Positions 18,718 through 25,374 of a DNA stretch of 64,000 bases are shown in pieces. The number at the start of each line of letters is the position of its first letter. Position 1 is the stretch's first letter. The DNA lies in contig OX246690.1 of assembly GCA_945909635.1 (NCBI GenBank), positions 1,240,001 to 1,304,000 on the forward strand, given 5' to 3'. Made by a program: the position numbers and the translations under genes. The DNA is from Clostridioides difficile_A. GTDB taxonomy: Bacteria > Bacillota > Clostridia > Peptostreptococcales > Peptostreptococcaceae. The notes beneath the pieces were generated by a model. It was not told the origin of the DNA and searched no databases. It saw only the letters and a program-made list of their open reading frames with translations.

Positions 18718-18811
18718 AATTCTAGCAAGAAGTTGTAACCTACAATCTAAGAGTGGAGTTCATACAAACAAAGGATTATTCTCCCCATTTTAAGAAGGGA
18801 GGTGATTATGT

Positions 18812-18970
18812 ATGGATAATTTTTTACTAAGTATATTAGCCAGTATTATGGCTAGCTATATAGTTTACTTGATGAGTAAGTTATTTAGAAAACGTAAAAA
18901 ACCACTCAAAGCTGGCACTAAGAGTGGTTGGGAATTTGACTTTAAAATCAAATTCCATAAGTTTAAATAA
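18812..18970 (+). CDS. Small membrane toxin of a type I toxin-antitoxin system
   Basis: 52 aa: one hydrophobic helix (residues 4-24, FLLSILASIMASYIVYLMSKL) followed by a basic tail (RKRKK) ending in KIKFHKFK. This matches the family of C. difficile type I toxins found in prophages and in the skin of strain 630 (MDNFL... start, ...IKFHKFK end; recalled, not searched). GGAGGTGAT lies 5 nt before the ATG; an ATG 4 nt earlier in another frame stops after three codons. An antisense promoter and terminator define the antitoxin. Such loci help keep mobile elements in the chromosome. Confidence 0.88.
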   Translation: MDNFLLSILASIMASYIVYLMSKLFRKRKKPLKAGTKSGWEFDFKIKFHKFK

Positions 18971-19027
18971 TTTCTAGTTTTTTAATCACGAACTTCACTC
19001 TACACCACATAGATTGCAGTTCTTCTT
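18893..19027 (-). ncRNA. Antisense antitoxin RNA of the type I locus
   Basis: On the minus strand a promoter TTGAAT (19063-19058), 18 nt, TATAAT (19039-19034) would start RNA near 19027. It would run into the 3' end of the toxin gene and stop at a hairpin inside it: AACCACTC (18929-18922) with GAGTGGTT (18907-18900), then a T-run. That gives an RNA of about 135 nt, complementary to the last 26 or so codons and the 3' UTR of the toxin mRNA. Ends are predicted, not mapped. Confidence 0.72.
18895..18929 (-). terminator. Antitoxin terminator inside the toxin gene
   Basis: Minus-strand stem AACCACTC/GAGTGGTT (8 bp, 14-nt loop) followed directly by five or more Ts. The same bases are coding on the plus strand and carry no T-run in that direction, so it acts on the antitoxin only. 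Confidence 0.7.
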
Positions 19028-19033
19028 GCTTTT

Positions 19034-19063
19034 ATTATATCACAAATTGGTATAAATATTCAA
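19034..19063 (-). promoter_or_regulatory. Antitoxin promoter
   Basis: TTGAAT-18-TATAAT on the minus strand, close to the sigma-A consensus and better than the toxin promoter, as expected for an abundant antitoxin. Confidence 0.68.
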
Positions 19064-19495
19064 AAATAATAATTTTACTACATAGTAAAAGTATATAGTA
19101 TAGTTTTTATACCATTAGTTCTCCTAGAAATTTGTTCTTTTCCTTCACCTATTAAAGTGACTATATCTATAAATATTAAGTATCCTTTCATTTTTCCATA
19201 ATATTTCTCACTCATGTATTATTTTGTTATTATTAAGCTCTGTTTAATACATTTATCTGTTTTAATTTAATAACATTTCTTTCTCAATATCCACCAACTC
19301 CTGCAAAATAAGGTTACAACATAAATTGAATACAATGTATCTATGATTGTAGTGATTGTTCATAGTACTATATTTCTAATTTTAAAATCTAAATTAAGAT
19401 AGTAAATACATGTCAAATTAAAATTCTAAAAACAAGATATATATTGAGTATAAGACAAGTATATGAACTCATATTTTATAACAAGGGGTGATATT
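19064..19495. other. AT-rich region between toxin locus and candidate excision factor gene
   Basis: About 430 bases with no supported gene. A minus-strand ORF of 45 codons (19078-19215) has no ribosome site. The promoter for the gene at 19496 must lie here or read through from further upstream; I see no strong sigma-A match just before it, which is compatible with a sporulation sigma factor. Confidence 0.35.
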
Positions 19496-19714
19496 GTGAA
19501 AATACTACAACAATTTAAACCATTTAAATATGATACAGAAAAAGATATAGAGTATGATGAAAAGATTATAGCTAATCAAAGTACAGAAGTCTATATAATA
19601 TATCCGCGTATTTCTAATGAAGAGAATAAAAGAAGATGGGAAGACTTTGATGCTGTAGCTAAAGAAGTAGCCATTAATATATCAATGAAAAAAGCTGAGA
19701 CAGTAGAATATTAA
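19496..19714 (+). CDS. Small skin protein, candidate recombination directionality factor
   Basis: 72 aa from the GTG at 19496, which has AAGGGGTG 5 nt upstream; an ATG at 19463 has no such site. The protein is charged and soluble (KILQQFKPFKYDTEKDIEYDEKI...), with no membrane helix or known motif. In C. difficile a small skin-encoded protein (CD1234 in strain 630, as I recall) is the excision factor working with the recombinase and is sigma-E controlled. Size and position fit, and no other small soluble protein in this element is as good a candidate. It needs an alignment to confirm. Confidence 0.6.
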   Translation: MKILQQFKPFKYDTEKDIEYDEKIIANQSTEVYIIYPRISNEENKRRWEDFDAVAKEVAINISMKKAETVEY

Positions 19715-20264
19715 TAAAGTATAGAAGTTGCTACTATTTAGCGCTTCTTTGGCATAAAGTTGGACAAGTATTTTTAAACAACTAGGATATTAATTTACTT
19801 AGTTGATATAAGATAAAAGCGAAGAAATTTAAAAGGAATTTTTATTTTATAAAAATAATTGAATCTATAATTATAAAAGAATTTATGATTCATAGTTAAT
19901 GTTAGGTTATGAAATATGTAGAAGATTTAATGATAGCAATAAAACTTGAAGAAAACTTGAAGTGTAAAAAGCTTATGTAAGATGTATTATAGAAGTTGAA
20001 TCATGACAATTGTAATATGCAAAAAAAATGAGCTTGTATATTATTTGCCATAAATATTGGATATATATTCTAACTGTGAGAAGAATTTTACTGAAAACAT
20101 ATATCATATTTGTAGTAACAAATAAAATTATAATCAATAGGTTAATGTGTTATTTAAATATTAAAGGAGTTTTATATAAGATATATTAAATAATTGAAAT
20201 TATAAAGATACTAGTTAAAAAAATAATATGAATATGAAATGGGTGAATTAGGAGGATTTAAGTA
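19715..20264. other. Gene-poor stretch in skin
   Basis: 550 bases, strongly AT-rich, no supported gene. A 23-aa ORF (19909-19980, starting MKYVEDLMIAIKLEE) has only a weak ribosome site and could be a remnant of a phage-type gene. This may be where DNA present in larger skin elements has been lost, but nothing marks a deletion scar. Confidence 0.35.
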
Positions 20265-20879
20265 GTGGCTAAAAATGAGTTATTATTAGAGTTACATAAA
20301 GTTTTATATAAAATAGAGAAACACTGCAATGATTTTATGAAAAAATCAAGAAAAGGAGATAATCTAAACTGTAGTGATTGTGAATTTTATATAAATAACT
20401 ATGATTTAAATAATAATAGTTGTTTATATAAAGATATTAAAAATTTTAAGGTATTTGATACTGTAGATATAATGGTTAAAGCTTTAGACATGAAAGTATC
20501 TAAGGAAAGAAAAGTGAAATATCCATATATATATAAGCATTTTAAAGGTGGTTTTTATGTAACTATAGGAATTAGTAAGCCTGTTGCTTATTTTGAACTT
20601 AATAAATCATTGTTTGAAGTTGATAGTTATTATTTGGTAGCAGAAAATGGATTTAATGCAGTACATACTGAAACTAATGATATTGTGATTATATATAAAG
20701 ACTCAGATGGCAATTTCTATCATCAAAAAGAAATAGATTGTGAAGAACTAGTGATTTATAAGTCTTTATATAGTGGAACTGGAGCATTTGCAAGGCCAAT
20801 AGATATTTTTCTGTCTAAAGTAGATAAAGAAAAGTATCTTAATACAGCACAAGAGTATAGATTTGAGGAGTTTGAGTAG
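20265..20879 (+). CDS. DUF1653 domain protein
   Basis: 204 aa from a GTG with AGGAGG 9 nt upstream. The C-terminal 60-70 residues (HQKEIDCEELVIYKSLYSGTGAFARPIDIFLSKVD, then YRFEEFE) match DUF1653, a small domain of unknown function frequent in phages and plasmids. A preceding segment (YKHFKGGFYVTIGISKP) looks like the start of that fold. The N-terminal 70 residues hold four Cys (C19, NCSDC at about 37-40, C53) that could bind metal. A hairpin terminator follows. Function unknown. Confidence 0.7.
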   Translation: MAKNELLLELHKVLYKIEKHCNDFMKKSRKGDNLNCSDCEFYINNYDLNNNSCLYKDIKNFKVFDTVDIMVKALDMKVSKERKVKYPYIYKHFKGGFYVTIGISKPVAYFELNKSLFEVDSYYLVAENGFNAVHTETNDIVIIYKDSDGNFYHQKEIDCEELVIYKSLYSGTGAFARPIDIFLSKVDKEKYLNTAQEYRFEEFE

Positions 20880-20977
20880 TTAACTATGATGTTTCTACTA
20901 AGGTCATATTGATACTGTAAAAAATTGTAGAATATACTATCAACTTCAACAATAAAGTATGTTTTACAAAATGCCGT

Positions 20978-21010
20978 AAAGCCACATAAATACTAGGTCT
21001 ATGTGGCTTT
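20978..21010. terminator. Bidirectional terminator between DUF1653 and hydrolase genes
   Basis: AAAGCCACATA (20978-20988) pairs with TATGTGGCTTT (21000-21010) between convergent genes. Confidence 0.75.
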
Positions 21011-21013
21011 GTC

Positions 21014-21826
21014 TTACTTCATTAGAAAGTTTAAAACTCGATTATTAAAGTCTTTTGCCTCTTCATAGGTGGCGTGGCCAAGACCTTTGTATAGAAATAA
21101 TTCACTATTCTTGATTCCTTCTGCTAATTCTAAAGATGACTTTGTCCCTACAATACTATCATTGTCGCCTCCAATAATTAAGGTTGGAGATGATATTTTA
21201 TCCAATTTAGAATAGGAATTATGCTCAATACATGAAGTGGCTTGTATAAGAAATCTTCTAAAATCTTTTGGTTTGCCAATATTTACAAGAAGCGGATAGA
21301 AAAAACGATATTTTTTTAAATATTTTTCTGAGTATGATTTTTCTGCTATGTCAATAATTAGACTCTTATAATCACTTTGCTCTGCCATCTTCATCCAACT
21401 ACCAACGACTTCTTGTATGGTTTCATTTTGTTTTGATGAGGTAACCACCAGCATAAGTTTATTAACTAAATCTGGATAATCGGCAGCAAGATATTGTGCT
21501 ATCATTCCACCTTGAGATACTCCCATAATATCTGCCTTTAAAATCCCAAGAGTTTTCATGACTTTTGCTTGGTCTCTAGCCATATCTCTTGTAGAATAAC
21601 CTTCTTTCAAACAGTTTTTTCTGCTGAGCATATACACCTTAAACTTTTGAGCAAATTGCTTATAACTCAATGCAAAAGCGATTGCCTGTATCTGCCCATG
21701 AATTGGGGAAAGTCCATCCCCCAAACCTGGCAAGATAATCAGTGGTTTTTGGCCTTTTCCAAACTCAATATAATTCACTGTTTCCTTGTCTACTACTACT
21801 TGATGGAATCGAGAACCATAAAACAT
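21014..21826 (-). CDS. Alpha/beta hydrolase
   Basis: 270 aa. The oxyanion region PLIILPGLGDG and nucleophile elbow MGVSQGGM (Ser about 103) are present, with the acid in IIGGDNDSIV and the catalytic His in GLGHATYEE. No signal peptide, so cytoplasmic. It follows the TetR gene by 3 nt and shares its promoter, so its expression probably responds to the TetR ligand, perhaps a compound it hydrolyses. Substrate unknown; detoxification of an ester or lactone is one guess. Confidence 0.85.
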   Translation of the reverse strand: MFYGSRFHQVVVDKETVNYIEFGKGQKPLIILPGLGDGLSPIHGQIQAIAFALSYKQFAQKFKVYMLSRKNCLKEGYSTRDMARDQAKVMKTLGILKADIMGVSQGGMIAQYLAADYPDLVNKLMLVVTSSKQNETIQEVVGSWMKMAEQSDYKSLIIDIAEKSYSEKYLKKYRFFYPLLVNIGKPKDFRRFLIQATSCIEHNSYSKLDKISSPTLIIGGDNDSIVGTKSSLELAEGIKNSELFLYKGLGHATYEEAKDFNNRVLNFLMK

Positions 21827-21829
21827 ATT

Positions 21830-22471
21830 TTACACCTCTTTCTTTTCACTAATAAGTCCACATTTTAAGATTGTTATGTGGTCTGTAAGGCTATTAACAT
21901 ATTCCTGTCGTATATTATCAATATTTGTATTGTCTTGTATCTGAATATGAGATAAAAAATCCTTATTAAACCCAGTTAAAAACCATTTTAAAATATCAAT
22001 ACTCTTTTTCTTATCAAATCTAAGTACTGATGTGTCTACATCATACAATAGCTTATAATAAATGCTTTGGCCTTCCAGGCCATACTGTGCTTCAACTTTT
22101 TGATAGATTTCAGTATTACTTTTGGTAAATGCAGTAGCAATCAATTTATATTCATTAGGGTGCTTAATATACCAATCAAATTCCAATTCTGAATATTTAA
22201 TGATTCTTTCGAACAACTCTTTTGGAAGAAAATCTATTTCCTTTGCTAAACTCACAATAAGCTCTTGTGTAACAGAATCGAGTATATAGAAGTACAATTC
22301 ATCCTTATTTTTAAAGTATTTGAAAAGACTTCCCTTGCTAATACCTGCATTTTGGACAATTCTATTTGTTGAACTATTTTCATATCCATATTTAGCAAAT
22401 TCATCAATACTAACCCTAGTAATCTTGTTACGTTTTTCTTCACCTAGTTCAAGAAATATATTAGTAGGCAT
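21830..22471 (-). CDS. TetR family transcriptional regulator
   Basis: 213 aa. The N-terminal helix-turn-helix is typical of TetR (YGYENSSTNRIVQNAGISKGSLFKYFKNKDELYFYIL, about residues 29-64), and the rest is a helical ligand-binding domain. AAGGAG precedes the ATG. Two palindromes with the same TGACCA/TGGTCA arms lie in its promoter region, so it very likely represses itself and the hydrolase gene. It is part of skin, so the module is lost from the mother cell chromosome after excision. Confidence 0.9.
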   Translation of the reverse strand: MPTNIFLELGEEKRNKITRVSIDEFAKYGYENSSTNRIVQNAGISKGSLFKYFKNKDELYFYILDSVTQELIVSLAKEIDFLPKELFERIIKYSELEFDWYIKHPNEYKLIATAFTKSNTEIYQKVEAQYGLEGQSIYYKLLYDVDTSVLRFDKKKSIDILKWFLTGFNKDFLSHIQIQDNTNIDNIRQEYVNSLTDHITILKCGLISEKKEV

Positions 22472-22490
22472 AATAACTCTCCTTTTTAAA

Positions 22491-22504
22491 TGACCATATG
22501 GTCA
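22491..22504. promoter_or_regulatory. TetR operator 1
   Basis: Perfect 14-bp palindrome TGACCATATGGTCA just upstream of the tetR ribosome site. Confidence 0.75.
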
Positions 22505-22522
22505 CTGATTAGTTTTAAAGTG

Positions 22523-22538
22523 GTGACCATGTGGTCAC
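22523..22538. promoter_or_regulatory. TetR operator 2
   Basis: GTGACCATGTGGTCAC: 7-bp arms matching operator 1, placed just downstream of the -10 of the tetR promoter, where binding would block transcription. Confidence 0.75.
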
Positions 22539-22545
22539 TATAATG

Positions 22546-22574
22546 AGTATATCCTGTATATATTTTTCTGTCAA
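22546..22574 (-). promoter_or_regulatory. Promoter of tetR-hydrolase operon
   Basis: TTGACA (22574-22569), 17 nt, TATACT (22551-22546) on the minus strand: near-consensus sigma-A promoter next to operator 2. Confidence 0.75.
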
Positions 22575-22646
22575 CATACTTTAAAGAAAATCTATCAATG
22601 TGTAAATAGTATGATTCATGTAATTTTATAAGGACTAAATAAAGAG

Positions 22647-22675
22647 TTGACATACAAATTGTATTACTATATTAT
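22647..22675 (+). promoter_or_regulatory. Promoter of vanZ-like gene
   Basis: TTGACA (22647-22652), 17 nt, TATTAT (22670-22675), ahead of the gene at 22719. Confidence 0.7.
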
Positions 22676-22718
22676 TGTATTAAGAACTTAATACAGTAGT
22701 ATGATAAGGAGGCAATGA

Positions 22719-23228
22719 ATGAAAGCTAGAAAATATAATATTACAAAAGGATTGTTTATAGTATATATAATCATTTTGACATGGATAATATTATTTAAGA
22801 TGCAATTTGATATTTCATCACTTGAAGCAATGAATCTTAGAAATATAAACTTAGTGCCTTTTGCTAGTTCGCTTATAGTTAATAATAGAGTAGACATATC
22901 AGAGATTATATTAAATGTAGTTGTATTTGCACCATTTGGGATATATTTATGTATGTTAAAAGAAGAGTGGAGTTTTATAAAAAAGGTTGTACCTATTTTT
23001 TTAGCAAGTTTAGTTTTTGAAACACTTCAATATATATTCGCAATAGGTGCAAGTGATATAACCGATTTGATAGGAAATACATTAGGAGGAATAATAGGAA
23101 TAGCAGTTTTTGTGTTATTGTCAAAAATATTTAAGGACAAGGCAATAAAAATAATAAATATACTAGCATTGATTGTGACAGTTGTTGTGATATTATTTTT
23201 AGGATTGCTTATTATTACAAACTTATAA
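22719..23228 (+). CDS. VanZ-like membrane protein
   Basis: 169 aa with about five hydrophobic helices. VanZ-family features are seen in NLVPFASSLI, EIILNVVVFAPFGIYLCML and FETLQYIFAIGASDITDLIGNTLGGIIG. VanZ relatives can raise tolerance to teicoplanin or other lipoglycopeptides, but many family members have no known role. AAGGAGG precedes the ATG and it has its own sigma-A promoter. A long hairpin lies about 100 bp downstream. Confidence 0.87.
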   Translation: MKARKYNITKGLFIVYIIILTWIILFKMQFDISSLEAMNLRNINLVPFASSLIVNNRVDISEIILNVVVFAPFGIYLCMLKEEWSFIKKVVPIFLASLVFETLQYIFAIGASDITDLIGNTLGGIIGIAVFVLLSKIFKDKAIKIINILALIVTVVVILFLGLLIITNL

Positions 23229-23333
23229 AGCCAATTAAAGTGTATATTAATAATGATGATGTGATTAATAAGGAGTAATAATAAACTTATAATAAATAGT
23301 AAAATACAATTGTATAAGAATTTAATTATAAAT

Positions 23334-23397
23334 AAAAGCACATTAAATGGCGTGGGTCCAGTTGAATATCGTACTCATGCCATTTAATGTGCTTTTT
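23334..23397. terminator. Very long hairpin, probable bidirectional terminator
   Basis: 18 bp of perfect stem (AAAAGCACATTAAATGGC, 23334-23351, with 23379-23396), extended inward by about 5 bp with G-U pairs, and T-runs at both outer ends. It sits between the convergent vanZ-like and CxxC genes. It is unusually long for a terminator here and could instead be a small inverted-repeat element. Confidence 0.65.
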
Positions 23398-23467
23398 ATA
23401 GTATTTACTTGATAGGGTCATATCTATATATAGGTATTTTCATAAATTATCATGGAAGTATTATATC

Positions 23468-23644
23468 TTAAAAATTTTGGATATTTAATTCTTGATTTTC
23501 TTTTGTCTTTTCTAATAAATCTAAAGCACAATTAATACAAACCTTGATGTCTGCACTGGTACTTTTATCATAATAAGTTATATATTTATTTCTATATTCA
23601 TCTATTTCTTTTCCACAACAACTACATAATACGATTACGCTCAT
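23468..23644 (-). CDS. Small CxxC zinc-ribbon-like protein
   Basis: 58 aa. Two Cys pairs (CSCC at residues 7-10 and CINC at 37-40) spaced like a small zinc ribbon. The ATG at 23644 is preceded by GGAGGAAT on the minus strand, a strong site. It is the skin gene nearest the sigK 5' half. No function recognised; small treble-clef proteins of this kind are common in phage-derived regions. Confidence 0.65.
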   Translation of the reverse strand: MSVIVLCSCCGKEIDEYRNKYITYYDKSTSADIKVCINCALDLLEKTKENQELNIQNF

Positions 23645-24128
23645 ATTTTAATTCCTCCGTCTCTGATTATTCTTAATATATTCAATAGTGTAATTTTTCT
23701 GAAAATAATAATTGTTAAAACTCTATCAACTTGACCTTTATTTTCTTATTATAATGCATTTTAATAAAAAAATAAAGGCTATATATAAAATATTTATAGA
23801 AAAAAGTATAATATGGAATATTTTATAAAATTTTATTATTTTTTATAATAATAAAATATACATTAATATCCATAAAATGACAAAGATGAAAAAACTATTA
23901 AAATAGAATATTTTTAGTTTTAATATAAAATACTTGTTTGCTATATGTATAACAATTTATTTAAGAGTATGATTTGGGTATTATATAGTGGTAAGGTAAT
24001 ACCTAAAAAAATTAGCTGATTTAGTTAGATTTTTAAAAGATTAAAAAATATATGCTTATACTTAACAATATAATTGATATGTATTTTTGTTTGATATAAT
24101 TAAGAAAAAATTTTGATATGAGCTTATT
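23645..24128. other. AT-rich non-coding end of skin
   Basis: About 480 bases between the CxxC gene and the sigK 5' junction. Only short AT-rich inverted repeats are visible. No supported gene. Confidence 0.4.
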
Positions 24129-24536
24129 TTACACAACAGAGTAATACATATAAAGAGTAGTATTTATTTCATTACCTTCTTTATCTGTTCCGATAGGGTC
24201 TTGTAGAGATACTTGAGTTTTATTTTTTTTGTTGGATCTAATATTCATTAAAATCTCATTTTCAATACATCTAGAAGCATATGTTGCTAATCGAGTTCCT
24301 TTATCTATGTTATAAGTTTCTATAGCTTTTATTAATCCTATTGTACCTATGGATATTAAATCATCTTGGTCTTCCGTCGAATTATTATATTTTTTTGCTA
24401 TATAAGCTACTAATCTCATGTTTCTTTCAATCAATGTATCCTTTGCACTTTTATCATTTTCTATTTTAAATTTAGTTAAATACTCAATCTCTTCTTCAGG
24501 GGTTAAGGGTTTTTCAAAAGATTTAAGAGCTGCCAA
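24129..24536 (-). CDS. sigK: RNA polymerase sigma-K factor, 5' part (interrupted by skin)
   Basis: The first 124 residues of SigK, up to KEGNEI at the core, plus 11 residues read into skin before a stop. Region 2 is clear: RNMRLVAYIAKKYNNSTEDQDDLISIGTIGLIKAIETYN and LATYASRCIENEILM. The start is TTG at 24536 with GGGGGTG upstream. Unlike Bacillus pro-SigK there is no N-terminal pro-sequence (MAALKSFEKPLTPEEE), so no SpoIVFB-type cleavage is expected. Joined to the 3' part after excision it would give a 213-aa protein. Confidence 0.95.
   Translation of the reverse strand: MAALKSFEKPLTPEEEIEYLTKFKIENDKSAKDTLIERNMRLVAYIAKKYNNSTEDQDDLISIGTIGLIKAIETYNIDKGTRLATYASRCIENEILMNIRSNKKNKTQVSLQDPIGTDKEGNEINTTLYMYYSVV
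24164..24175 (-). repeat. skin recombination core, sigK 5' side
   Basis: GTAATGAAATAA (minus strand), identical to the copy at 16925-16936. Excision between the copies removes 7,239 bp and fuses GGT AAT GAA ATA to AGT CTT in frame. Confidence 0.85.
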
Positions 24537-25011
24537 TAGGTCACCCCCTTTTCAACGGTCACTTTAAATTATATGAAGAAGACTTATCCAAGTTGACTGT
24601 TATCTAATAAAATAATGTGTATACTTTTAGAATTTAAAACATATATTTACAAACTTTTGACCATAATATAACATAAAAAATGAGAACTTAAGTTTAAATT
24701 TTTGTTGTATATATATGAAACAAGACGAAGGAATTATTAACTTATTCAGTATAAATTGAAATTTAAATGTCAATAAATATAAAAGAGAAAGGATTATAAA
24801 CAGTGAAACAAAGTTTTTCACTAATCATGCATAATTGTTTATTTGGATGATATTGATTACAAAGCTAGATTAGTAGGGGTAGTTAATATTATTAAAAATG
24901 AAGGTGGTGTACTAAAATGAAAAAAATTATATAAGATATTTATAAAGAAAATTTATAGTTAAATTTTTATATACTTTTTATATACAAAAAATTATTGAGA
25001 GGTTTTTATTA
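24537..25011. other. Intergenic region between sigK and pilin cluster, with possible gene remnant
   Basis: Holds the sigK promoter on the minus strand. On the plus strand a short open stretch (24802-24920) has a GTG with AAAGGA upstream, a frame break after 15 codons, and then a 30-codon reading (YLDDIDYKARLVG..., ending GGVLK) whose stop overlaps another tiny ATG ORF. It looks like decayed coding sequence but I do not recognise it. Confidence 0.3.
24568..24593 (-). promoter_or_regulatory. Candidate mother-cell promoter of sigK
   Basis: On the minus strand AC (24593-24592), 16 nt, CATATAAT (24575-24568), about 30 nt before the TTG start. This fits the sigma-K pattern AC-16-CATAnnnT and partly the sigma-E -10. 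It could allow sigma-E control or self-activation. Confidence 0.5.
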
Positions 25012-25374
25012 TTGAAAACAAAAAAGAATGGTTTTATATCAATCGAATGTATAATAAGTATTGCTATATTATATGTTACTGTTTATTTAGTGTCGACATC
25101 TTTATATAGTTGCTATAGTTTTGTATGTAGAAATGCATCTGATAGAGAAATGTTAAGCACTGTAAAAAAATATATGGAAGATGAAAAGTACAGAATAAAA
25201 AATAGTAAATATGAGTTGATTGAGAATGGAACAAATAAAAATTACATAAATGGATATGAAGTTATCAGTACAGTAAAACAAATTTTAGATTATTATCAAT
25301 GTTATGAAATAAATATAGAAATAAAAAATAATTTTAAAAAATTGAGGTTTACTAGTTATGTCACTAGACAATAG
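25012..25374 (+). CDS. Type IV pilin-like protein (minor pilin)
   Basis: 120 aa from a TTG start with GAGAGG upstream. The prepilin leader is KTKKNG, with cleavage after Gly and the mature N-terminus FISIECIISIAILYVTVYL carrying the conserved Glu5. The hydrophobic helix is followed by a small soluble domain. First of four overlapping pilin-like genes (17-nt overlap with the next), so a minor-pilin operon is likely, acting in pilus priming or DNA uptake. No ATPase or platform gene is beside it. Confidence 0.75.
   Translation: MKTKKNGFISIECIISIAILYVTVYLVSTSLYSCYSFVCRNASDREMLSTVKKYMEDEKYRIKNSKYELIENGTNKNYINGYEVISTVKQILDYYQCYEINIEIKNNFKKLRFTSYVTRQ

Larger units (their letters stand above)
16925..24175. 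mobile_element. skin element interrupting sigK (7,239 bp plus second core copy)
   Basis: A prophage-like element is bounded by direct repeats GTAATGAAATAA (minus strand) at 16925-16936 and 24164-24175. It contains a large serine recombinase beside the 3' sigK half, a type I toxin-antitoxin locus, a small candidate excision factor, a DUF1653 gene, a TetR/hydrolase operon, a VanZ-like gene and a CxxC mini-protein. No phage head, tail or replication genes are visible. From memory the strain 630 skin is about 14.6 kb, so this is a short or differently loaded version. Confidence 0.92.

Noticed and set aside
19078..19215. Minus-strand ORF of 45 codons in skin
   Set aside because: No Shine-Dalgarno and it lies just upstream of the antitoxin promoter; no recognisable sequence.
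19909..19980. Plus-strand 23-codon ORF (MKYVEDLMIAIKLEE...)
   Set aside because: Weak ribosome site and too short to call; kept only as a possible remnant.
24627..24821. Minus-strand hydrophobic ORF of 64 codons upstream of sigK
   Set aside because: No ribosome site; AT-rich composition gives Phe/Leu-rich readings by chance.
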